DNA of 64,000 nucleotides from NCBI GenBank assembly GCA_963764695.1, contig CAVXTW010000003.1, positions 806,001 to 870,000 of the forward strand, given 5' to 3'. Shown piece after piece: positions 57,115-64,000 of the stretch. Below the pieces are notes generated by a model. The model was not told where the DNA came from, did not search any database, and was given only the letters and a program-made list of their open reading frames with translations. This stretch comes from DATFRY01 sp963764695 (GTDB taxonomy: Bacteria > Myxococcota_A > Polyangia > Haliangiales > Haliangiaceae). Position 1 is the stretch's first letter. Each line of letters opens with the position of its first letter. Both the position numbers and the translations under genes were made by a program.

Positions 57115-57118
<4 letters not shown>

Positions 57119-57876
57119 ATGTCTACGCCATCCGCGCCATCTACAAGTTCGAGCTCTCCCGCACCTGGCGCACGCTGATGCAGAGCATCGCCTCGCCGGT
57201 GCTGTCGACCTCGCTCTACTTCATCGTGTTCGGCTCGGCCATCGGCTCGCGCATGTCCGAGATCGACGGCATCGGGTACGGCTCCTTCATCGTGCCCGGC
57301 CTCATCATGCTCACGGTCCTGACCGAGAGCATCTCCAACGCCTCGTTCGGCATCTACCTGCCCAAGTTCACCGGCACCATCTACGAGCTCCTGTCGGCGC
57401 CGGTGTCGGTCATCGAGGTCGTGATCGGCTACGTCGGCGCGGCCGCCACCAAGTCGGTCATCCTCGGCACCATCATCCTGGCCACCGCGCGGCTGTTCGT
57501 CAACTTCAGCATCGTGCACCCGGTGTGGATGGTCGCCTTCCTGTTACTGACATCGATCACGTTCAGCCTGTTCGGCTTCATCATCGGCATCTGGGCCGAC
57601 GGCTTCGAGAAGCTGCAGATCGTGCCGCTGATGATCGTCACCCCGCTGACCTTCCTGGGCGGCAGCTTCTACTCCATCCACATGCTGCCGCCGCTGTGGC
57701 AGAAGATCACGCTGTTCAACCCGGTCGTGTACCTCATCAGCGGCTTCCGCTGGAGCTTCTACGGCGTCTCCGACGTCAACGCCGCCATCAGCATCGCGGC
57801 CACCGTCGGCTTCATGCTCCTTTGCCTGACCATCATCTGGTGGATGTTCCGCACCGGCTACAAGCTCAAGGCGTGA
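57115..57876 (+). CDS. ABC-2 type permease (YadH-like)
   Basis: 253 residues with six membrane segments. The ABC-2 signatures are seen in FIVPGLIMLTVLTESISNAS, FTGTIYELLSAPVSVIEVV and GGSFYSIHMLPPLWQKIT, then FNPVVYLISGFRW. It forms the channel for the ATPase upstream. Substrate unknown. Confidence 0.9.
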
Positions 57877-57892
57877 GGACGGCGGATTCTTC

Positions 57893-57921
57893 TTGCCAGC
57901 GATTAAATCGCGCGCTATCTA
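57893..57921 (+). promoter_or_regulatory. ohr promoter with an operator in the spacer, probably leaderless
   Basis: TTGCCA (57893-57898) and TATCTA (57916-57921) are 17 bases apart. The spacer contains the palindrome GCGAT-TAA-ATCGC (57899-57911), placed where a MarR-type repressor such as the OhrR encoded downstream would block polymerase. The -10 element ends 7 bases before the ATG, so the message may have almost no leader. Confidence 0.45.
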
Positions 57922-57928
57922 TCTCGCC

Positions 57929-58363
57929 ATGAGCACCCCAGCCACACTCGACAAGCGCCTCTACACCGCCACCGCGACCGCCACCGGCGGGCGCGACGGC
58001 AAGGTCTCCACCGACGACGGCACCCTCGACCTGACCGTTGTCCCGCCCCGCGAGATGGGCGGCAGCGGGGCGGCCGGCACCAACCCGGAGCAGCTGTTCG
58101 CGGCCGGCTACTCGGCCTGCTTCGGCAGCGCGCTGGCCGTGGTGGCCCGCAAGCAGAAGATCACGACCGGCCCGGTCGCCATCACGGCGAAGGTCACCAT
58201 CGGCCCGATCGGGGCGGGCTACGGCCTGGCCGTCGAGCTGGTCGCCGACCTCCCGGAGCTGCCGCGCGAGCAGGCCGAGCAGCTGCTGCAGATCGCGCAC
58301 CAGGTCTGCCCGTACTCCAACGCCACCCGCGGCAACATCGTCGTCAACCTGCGACTGGCGTGA
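57929..58363 (+). CDS. ohr: Organic hydroperoxide resistance protein (Ohr)
   Basis: 144 residues. Thiol peroxidase of the Ohr/OsmC family that reduces organic hydroperoxides. Both reactive Cys are in place: Cys 64 in AAGYSACFGSAL and Cys 127 in VCPYSNAT. The segment TNPEQLFAAGYSACF is diagnostic of Ohr. Lies 13 bases upstream of ohrR and is probably repressed by it. Confidence 0.95.
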   Translation: MSTPATLDKRLYTATATATGGRDGKVSTDDGTLDLTVVPPREMGGSGAAGTNPEQLFAAGYSACFGSALAVVARKQKITTGPVAITAKVTIGPIGAGYGLAVELVADLPELPREQAEQLLQIAHQVCPYSNATRGNIVVNLRLA

Positions 58364-58376
58364 CCCGGGCGCTCGC

Positions 58377-58820
58377 ATGAGCGACGCGCAGCGACTCGAC
58401 AACCAGCTCTGCTTCGCGCTCTACACGGCCTCTCGGGCCATGACGCGCGCGTACCAGCCGCTGCTGGAAGAGCTGGACATCACCTACCCGCAGTACCTGG
58501 TGCTGCTGGTCCTGTGGGAGCAGGACGGCGTGCGGGTCTCGGGCCTGGGCGAGCGGCTCCACCTCGACTCGGCCACGCTCACCCCCCTGCTCAAGCGGCT
58601 CGAGACCCGGGGCCTCATCGAGCGCCGCCGCAGCGCGGTGGACGAGCGCGTCGTCGAGGTCTTCCTGACCACCGACGGCAAGCGCGCCCGGCGCAGGGCC
58701 CAGGACATCCCCGAGGCCATGCTGTGCAAGTCGGGCCTGTCTCTGGCCGAGCTGACCCGCCTGCGCGCGGCATTGCAGGAGGTCACCCGCTCGCTGCTCG
58801 AGGCTGACGAGGCCGCCTGA
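58377..58820 (+). CDS. ohrR: OhrR, MarR-family peroxide-sensing repressor
   Basis: 147 residues. A winged helix with the MarR order (DITYPQYLVLLVLWEQDGV, LHLDSATLTPLLKRLE, RRSAVDERVVEVFLT) and the reactive Cys 12 in DNQLCFALY, whose oxidation by organic peroxides releases DNA in known OhrR proteins. It probably controls ohr through the palindrome at 57899-57911. A second Cys near residue 120 could form the disulfide of the two-Cys class. Confidence 0.92.
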   Translation: MSDAQRLDNQLCFALYTASRAMTRAYQPLLEELDITYPQYLVLLVLWEQDGVRVSGLGERLHLDSATLTPLLKRLETRGLIERRRSAVDERVVEVFLTTDGKRARRRAQDIPEAMLCKSGLSLAELTRLRAALQEVTRSLLEADEAA

Positions 58821-58859
58821 GCCGGCCGGCCGGGCCGCTCCTGCGCTATCGTGCCGGCC

Positions 58860-60947
58860 ATGGACCGCGCGCTTCGCATCCTCGTCCAGCATCACCGCGT
58901 GCGCCTGCCGTCGCCTGCCGCGGGCTCCGATCGGCCGGTCGGGCGCGACGTGCTGGCGACCCTGGCCAGCAACCTGTGCGCGTTCGGCTTCGCGCTGTCG
59001 CGGGACGGATTCGAGGCGATGCGCGCGGCGAGCGACGGGGCGGCGCGGGCGTGGTGGGAGGAGCTGGAGCCGGTGCTGATGGACCTCACCGGCGCGGATC
59101 GCAAGATGGACGAGCACGTCGTCTACAAGAACTTTCCGCACGAGGTCCTCGCGATGAGCGAGGCGGACTACTGGATGCGGCAGATCCTCATGTACTGGGG
59201 GCTGCCGAACGAGTGGTTCACCGAGGAGCCGGTGGAGCGGCCGCTGCTCGACGAGCGGCTGCGCTTGAAGGTGCTGCACCCGGATGCGCCGGCCTCGCTG
59301 GCCGAGATCTTCGCCGAGCTGGTGGCCCGGCCTGCGCGCTGGACCGGCGGGCTTCGCGAGGACGCGCTGTTCCTGGCCCGGCACCTCGGACGCGACATCG
59401 ATCTGTCAACCGTGGCGTTCAAGGAGAACATGGTCCACCTCGCCGTGGGCTGCCTGGAGGCGGGGATCGCGGTCCAGGTGGACACTGCGTCCGACGTGCT
59501 GCGGCTCGCGGTCGGGATGTCGGGCGGCGACGTGGCGCTGCGCGAGAAGTCGCGCCTGCGCAGCTTCACGCGACCCGAGCGGCGCTTCCTGCTCTCCTTG
59601 CTCGAGAGCGCCGGGAACCTCGAAGAGGACATGGCGCGGCGCCCGGAGCTCTTCAAGCGCCTCGTCCACACGCTTCATCCGGGGGACTTCAAGTCTCGCT
59701 TCCCGCGCGTGGTGGCCGCCGCCGACGCTCTCTACAAGGACGCGATGGAGCCGACCTTCAACGCGGTGGTGGAGCGCATGCTGGGCGCGCGCGACCCGGC
59801 ACTGCTCGACGAGATGGCGCGGCGGCCGGGCGACATGATGCGCCGGCTCCATCACCTGCTCCTCGTCTACGGTGATGCGGCGGCGGCCGCGTTTGCCGGC
59901 GTGATGCCGCGCCTCACGCTGATGCAGCTGCTCAAGATCGAGCGCTACCTGCGCAAGGTCAATGACAGGTCGCATCGCACGTTTCCGCCCAAGGGGGACT
60001 GGGGCCTGCTCAAGATCATCCCGGCCGATCCCCGCCGGCGCCTGCCCGGCGCGCGCCTCTCGTCGGTGCTCGAGGCGCTGGCGGCCGAGATCCGGGCCCG
60101 CGTGGCGCGCCGGGTCAACGCGGTCCAGCTGGCTCCCGAGGCCAAGCTGATCAAGCTGCCGACCAGCGACAGCGAGCTCTTGCCGTACGGCCGCGGCACG
60201 GTCTTCCCGCTGCCGCCCGAGGCGCTGTTCATGCGCACGGCGGTCTACTGGAAGTCCGGGCCGACCCGCGGGAACATCTGGTACGACAACGGCTGGAACT
60301 TCTTCGACGAGAAGTGGGCGAGCAAGGGTGCGTGCTGCTGGAACGTCCCCAGGTTCGGCTCCGGGTCGGCCCTCTTCGCGGGCGACCCGACCAACAGCAA
60401 GGATCTCGACGGTCGCGCCTGTCAGATGATCGACCTCTACCTGAACAAGCTGGTCAAGCGGAACGTCCGCTACGCGGTCTGGAACGTCCTCTGCTACTCG
60501 CGCATCGCCTTCGACGACGCCGAGGAGGTGTTCGCCGCGCTCCAGTGGGGCGCCGATCCGGTGAAGGGCAAGCTGTTCGAGCCGGCGCGCTGCCAGCTCG
60601 CCTTCCCGATCAAGGGCGCGCAGTTCACCAAGTACGTCGCCTTCATCGATCTCCGCCGCCGCCACCTCGTCTACATCGACGCGAACCTCCGCGCCAACGT
60701 GCGCTCGGCAGAGGCCAACGGGCCGCGTCTGACCAGGACGATGCCCGCCTTCGTCGAGTACCTCGACAGTCTGCCCAGCGTTCACGACGTCTTCGCCCAC
60801 CAGCCCGCCTCGACGTCCGGCCTGCCGGTGCTGTACGGCGACGCCGCGGTCGACCTCACCTCACCGGACGCGGAGGCCTACGTCTTTCGCCCCGAGCGAG
60901 AGGGAAACCGCTTCCGTCCCTTCCCGCTCCAGGCGCTTCTGTCTTGA
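58860..60947 (+). CDS. Two-domain TerD-like protein
   Basis: 695 residues. The C-terminal about 230 residues fit the TerD fold of tellurite-resistance and stress proteins: RTAVYWKSGPTRGNIWYDNG, a Gly/Asp-rich LFAGDPTNSKDLDG stretch (calcium-site position), IDLYLNKLVKRNVRYAVWNV, then FDDAEEVFAALQWG and KYVAFIDLRRRHLVYID. The N-terminal about 440 residues are helical (VYKNFPHEVLAMSEADYWMR, VAFKENMVHLAVG, DVLRLAVGMSGGDVALREKS, FNAVVERMLG); similar long TerD-containing proteins occur in Actinobacteria. The family recognition is by memory, not by search. Probably a cytosolic scaffold in a stress system. Confidence 0.65.
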   Translation: MDRALRILVQHHRVRLPSPAAGSDRPVGRDVLATLASNLCAFGFALSRDGFEAMRAASDGAARAWWEELEPVLMDLTGADRKMDEHVVYKNFPHEVLAMSEADYWMRQILMYWGLPNEWFTEEPVERPLLDERLRLKVLHPDAPASLAEIFAELVARPARWTGGLREDALFLARHLGRDIDLSTVAFKENMVHLAVGCLEAGIAVQVDTASDVLRLAVGMSGGDVALREKSRLRSFTRPERRFLLSLLESAGNLEEDMARRPELFKRLVHTLHPGDFKSRFPRVVAAADALYKDAMEPTFNAVVERMLGARDPALLDEMARRPGDMMRRLHHLLLVYGDAAAAAFAGVMPRLTLMQLLKIERYLRKVNDRSHRTFPPKGDWGLLKIIPADPRRRLPGARLSSVLEALAAEIRARVARRVNAVQLAPEAKLIKLPTSDSELLPYGRGTVFPLPPEALFMRTAVYWKSGPTRGNIWYDNGWNFFDEKWASKGACCWNVPRFGSGSALFAGDPTNSKDLDGRACQMIDLYLNKLVKRNVRYAVWNVLCYSRIAFDDAEEVFAALQWGADPVKGKLFEPARCQLAFPIKGAQFTKYVAFIDLRRRHLVYIDANLRANVRSAEANGPRLTRTMPAFVEYLDSLPSVHDVFAHQPASTSGLPVLYGDAAVDLTSPDAEAYVFRPEREGNRFRPFPLQALLS

Positions 60948-61002
60948 CGCCGGCAGGCAATCCGGCCGAGGCTACCGGTCGAGGCCATGGCGGGCCTTCC
61001 TT

Positions 61003-61623
61003 CTAACGGCTTCGGCCGCTAACACCAGGTCCGCCGCTTCCCTCATCATCGAGCGACCCGCCCCGCGCGGGTCGTTCGGTTTTCGGAGCAGTCGCCGCGC
61101 CGGTCAGCTCCAGCCGGAAGACGACGAACGTGCCGCCCGCATCGCTCGGCGTGCGTCCCGTCTCCACCGCGCTCAGCCGGCGCGCCACACCGAGAGAGGC
61201 GAGATTGCCCTCGAGGACCTTGATCACCGCCGCGCGGGCGCCCATCTCGACGATGGCGTAGTCGAGCGCGAGCCGCGCGGCCCTTGTGGCGATGCCGCGA
61301 CGCCGGGCCGGTGGAAAGACGACGTAGGAGAGATTGACGTCGGTGCCCTCGAGGCGCCGGATCTCGACGCCGCCCAGGATGGACGAGCCGTCGATGTCGC
61401 AGATGGCCCAGTGCCGCACCGGGCCGCCCGTGCGCCACCACTCGGTCCAGCGCTCGATCGCCTGCGCGACATCCTCTCGCGTGGAGGGCCGCGGCGATTC
61501 GAATCCTCGGATCAGCTCCTCGTCCTCTCCTGCGAGCCACTCCGCGGCGTCCGCGGCTGTCAGCTGGCGAAGTCGCACCGCGCCGTCTGTCAGCTCCGGG
61601 CCGGTCACGCCGTGATCATGCAC
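61003..61623 (-). CDS. GNAT acetyltransferase
   Basis: 206 residues. RLRQLTAADAAEWLAGED at the start, VRHWAICDIDGSSILGGVEI, VVFPPARRRGIATRAARLAL (acetyl-CoA loop) and AVIKVLEGNLASLGVARRL mark a GNAT of the RimJ-like group. The C-terminal about 30 residues are Gly/Ser-rich and contain, on the opposite strand, a terminator-like hairpin. Substrate unknown. Divergent from the beta-propeller gene. Confidence 0.8.
   Translation of the reverse strand: MHDHGVTGPELTDGAVRLRQLTAADAAEWLAGEDEELIRGFESPRPSTREDVAQAIERWTEWWRTGGPVRHWAICDIDGSSILGGVEIRRLEGTDVNLSYVVFPPARRRGIATRAARLALDYAIVEMGARAAVIKVLEGNLASLGVARRLSAVETGRTPSDAGGTFVVFRLELTGAATAPKTERPARGGSLDDEGSGGPGVSGRSR
61055..61084 (+). terminator. Intrinsic terminator behind the TerD-like gene
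   Basis: CGACCCGC (61055-61062) pairs with GCGGGTCG (61068-61075) over a 5-base loop, extendable by three pairs with one GU, and TTTT follows at 61081-61084. It lies 108 bases past the TerD gene's stop and inside the 3' end of the convergent acetyltransferase coding sequence. Confidence 0.5.
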
Positions 61624-61763
61624 GCAATCTCGCCTCCCGCCAGGAGCCGGATTTCCGGCCCCTGCTACGGGAGGGAAACAATCCGGCTCGCGGATGTGAT
61701 CTGGCGCGTGATGCGCGTGAGGATGTTTGTTCTCTGGCGCAGGGACGTGGCAGAAGAGTCGTC

Positions 61764-63102
61764 ATGTCGAAGGCGAAATGGATGGTGGTGGGTCTCGCTG
61801 CTCTTCACTCCGCATGTGCCCTCGAGGGCACCGACGATCGCGCAGACGAATCGTCGGCCAGGCTCGCGATCTCGACCGCGTCCGCCGATCTCCCGATCCG
61901 CTTCGCCGGCGACGCCCAGGGGGTGGTCCTGGTCACGAGGCCGTCGGAGACCACGCCGGTCGCCACCTGCACGGAGACCTGCTCGGTGGCGCTGACCCCT
62001 GGCGAGCCGATCGAGCTCATCGCGGTCACGCCGTCGACATTCGGCGGATGGGGCGACCTCTGCGCCGGCACCGACCCGGTGTGCAGCTTCACGATGGCCG
62101 ATGGTCTCGCGGCCGACCCGGCCTTCGACAGAGGGCCCGCGGAGGAGTGGACGGTCCTGCTCCCGGACCGGGCGGTCTCGGCCGACTTCGACCCGGACGG
62201 CGAATCTGGTCGTGGGAACCCTCGGCGGCCTGTACAAGCTATCGGCGGCAGGCGAACCGATCTGGTCGCAAGCTGCCGTGACCGGACCGGCCCGCGTCGA
62301 CCCGGACGGCGACATCTTCGCTCTCATGGGCGAGGATCTGGTCAAGGTGTGCGGCGTCGATGGCTCGGTGCTGTGGTCGAGCCACCTCGGCCCCAACTCC
62401 TGCGTCGGGTGGACGCGCATGGGACACGTGTTCGAGACCACTCCAGGCGGCGACGTCGCCATCCAGCACGGCGGCACGCTCCGCGTCTTCGACGGCACCG
62501 GATCGGAGCGGTGGTCCGCCGCGGTTCCGTCCGTGACCTGCGTGGTGGCCGTCAACCCACAGGGTGTCGTCCACTCCACCTCCGAGGACCCGGTCAGCTT
62601 CGAGCCCACCATCCTCATCCGCTTCGCCGCCGACGGGACCAGGCTGACCGACACCGAGGACGTCACCCACCAGTATCACGCGGCCGTGGCCTTCGATCCG
62701 GCCGGGACTCTGTTCGCCAGCTCGTCCGGCCACGGCGACGTCCACCTGCGGCAGTGGTCGCCGGCACTCGAGCCCGGCTACCAGAAGAGCCTCGAGACCT
62801 TCGACCCGGACTACACGGAGAACGGCGTCGCGGCCGACGCGACCGGCCACGCCATCTGGGCATTCGCGCCCAACGAGTCCAACAACGACATGGAGGGAGT
62901 CGTGGCCCACTGGATCGATCCCGACGGAGTCGTCAACTTCAGCGCCACCAAGGCTTCGTTCAGGTCCAACTTCTGGACCTTCGGCGTCCAGGCGCACGAC
63001 GTCGCCGCCGACGACGGCAACTTCGTCCTGGCCGGGAAGTTCGGCAGCGCCTTCGACAATCCGCTCGGTGCGCGCGGCTGGGTGCAGGCCTACCGGCCCT
63101 GA
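61764..63102 (+). CDS. Beta-propeller lipoprotein, frameshifted
   Basis: About 445 residues after joining two frames. A signal peptide with lipobox LHSAC leads to an N-terminal domain with two Cys pairs (TCTETC, LCAGTDPVC). At 62202 one extra G breaks the frame: DFDPDG should continue with NLVVGTLGGLYKLS. The rest is a PQQ-like propeller with repeating PAGTLF/DPDGDIF-type turns (ARVDPDGDIFALMGEDL, LRVFDGTGSERWSA, VAFDPAGTLFASSSGHGDV) and ends ..GWVQAYRP. Probably secreted or surface-anchored; function unknown. Convergent 13-base overlap with the sigma factor gene. Confidence 0.75.
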
Positions 63103-64000
63103 GGCCCGGCCGGCGCGGGCGCTCGCGCCGTGAACAGGCCGAAGATCGCCGGCTGCATGAAGTGGTGCATGCCGGCGATGAGGCCGTCGCGCAGCTCGAC
63201 GACCTCGATCGCGCGGAGCTCGCCGTCGCGGTAGAAGGCGAGTGCCGAGCTGGCCGTTGGCGCCGAGCGGCTCGGCGCGGACCTGGCCCGGGGTCCAGCT
63301 CGCGAACATGCGCCGGTAGAAGAGCTCGTTGTCGGCGCGTCCGAGCAGCCAGGTGGGCGACGGCGGCATCGTGGTCAGGATGTCGTCGTGCATGATGGCG
63401 ATCATCGCCTCGACGTCGGCGTCGGCGAGGGCGCGCACGTAGCGGGCCAGCGCGGCCTCGTCGGTCGGCGTGGGCGCGAACGAGCCGGGATCGCGGCGGC
63501 GCACTCGCTCCTCGATCGCGGCGCGGGCGCGGTGGAGCGCGCTGTTGGTGGCCGACACGCTCTGATCGAGGGCGGCGGCCGCCTCGTCGGCCGACAGCCC
63601 GACCACGTCGCGGAGCAGCAGGGTCGCGCGCTGGCCGGGCGACAGGATCTGCAGTGCTGCGACGAAGGCGAGCGCGACGCTCTCGCGCTGCGCGTAGCGC
63701 GCCGCCGGATCCTCCCCGGCAGCCAGCCAGGAGTCCGGCATCGGCTCGAGCCACAGATCCTCGGCGACCGCCGCGGCCGGCGGCCACTCCGACCCGCGAC
63801 TGGCCGGGGCCAGATCGGAGGCCAGCACGTCGCCGCGGCCGGCGGGCGATCTCGTCGAGGCACGCGTTCGTCGCGATCCGGTAGAGCCATGGCCTCAGGC
63901 GGCCTGGATCGTCCAGCGTCTCTCGCGCGCGCCACGCGCGCAGCATCGTCTCCTGCACCAGGTCGTCGCTGTCGTGCGCGGAGCCGAGCATGCGGTAGCA
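63090..64000 (-). CDS. SigJ-type ECF sigma factor with SnoaL-like tail, 5' end cut by window, frameshifted
   Basis: The start lies beyond the right edge. Region 2: MLGSAHDSDDLVQETMLRAW and RLRPWLYRIATNACLDEI. Region 4: LSPGQRATLLLRDVVGLSAD with the EAAAALDQSVSATNSALHRA helix-turn-helix. A SnoaL-like C-terminal domain follows (YVRALADADVEAMIAIMHDD, LRAIEVVELRDGLIAGMHHF, FGLFTA), as in SigJ-type factors that regulate themselves without an anti-sigma protein. Two indels break the frame, near 63833 (within ARRP..GDVLASDL) and near 63262 (after LGANGQ). Confidence 0.75.

Overview
The window is a GC-rich, gene-dense bacterial chromosome segment. Its gene content points to the Myxococcota, probably near Haliangium/Kofleriaceae (inference from style, not from a marker gene). 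The signs are many lipoproteins whose lipobox Cys is followed by Asp/Gly/Ala-rich stretches, three large Ser/Thr kinases (one with an AgmX/PglI C-terminal domain), and ECF sigma factors. No rRNA, tRNA, CRISPR array, transposase or phage gene was seen. At least nine conserved genes are interrupted by single- or few-base frameshifts, which suggests residual indel errors in the assembly, although some may be real.

Layout. 1-7.5 kb: papain-like protease, class II DAHP synthase with a terminator-like hairpin just before its start, small lipoproteins, and an operon of lipoprotein, 5'-nucleotidase and acetyltransferase. 7.5-14.3 kb: transglutaminase-like lipoprotein, a coiled-coil protein with a probable PD-(D/E)XK nuclease core, a secreted beta-propeller protein and a PGRP-type amidase. 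14.4-15.6 kb: the most unusual locus, a GntR-like palindrome, a 5'-truncated ABC exporter, an S26 signal peptidase and a 59-residue peptide with six Cys, the last genes joined by start/stop overlaps. 15.7-18.7 kb: lipoproteins, gene remnants and a diverged direct repeat. 18.8-24.6 kb: GIDE-like membrane protein, DUF488, an SDR, an ECF sigma/FecR pair, a VOC-cupin fusion and an AbiEii-like nucleotidyltransferase with its small partner.

24.6-28.5 kb: a three-gene molybdenum hydroxylase operon whose FAD subunit carries the extra Cys loop of 4-hydroxybenzoyl-CoA reductase. 29.4-31 kb: stand-alone RibD-type deaminase and an SDR. 31-36 kb: fructose-type ABC transporter (frcBCA) with a LacI repressor, facing a PfkB kinase across two copies of a LacI-type operator, which is a complete sugar-uptake and phosphorylation module. 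36-38.8 kb: membrane protein, lipoprotein, MFS transporter.

38.9-48.3 kb: three Ser/Thr kinases. One has DFN in place of DFG, one has an AgmX/PglI domain and sits next to an outer-membrane barrel gene, and one is PknK-like with an AAA ATPase and a long helical tail. 48.3-58.8 kb: lipoprotein, peptide deformylase, a coupled five-gene MacAB-like exporter operon, ddl, an ABC-2 exporter and the ohr/ohrR peroxide pair. 58.8-64 kb: a two-domain TerD-like protein, an acetyltransferase, a beta-propeller lipoprotein and a SigJ-type ECF sigma factor that runs off the right edge.
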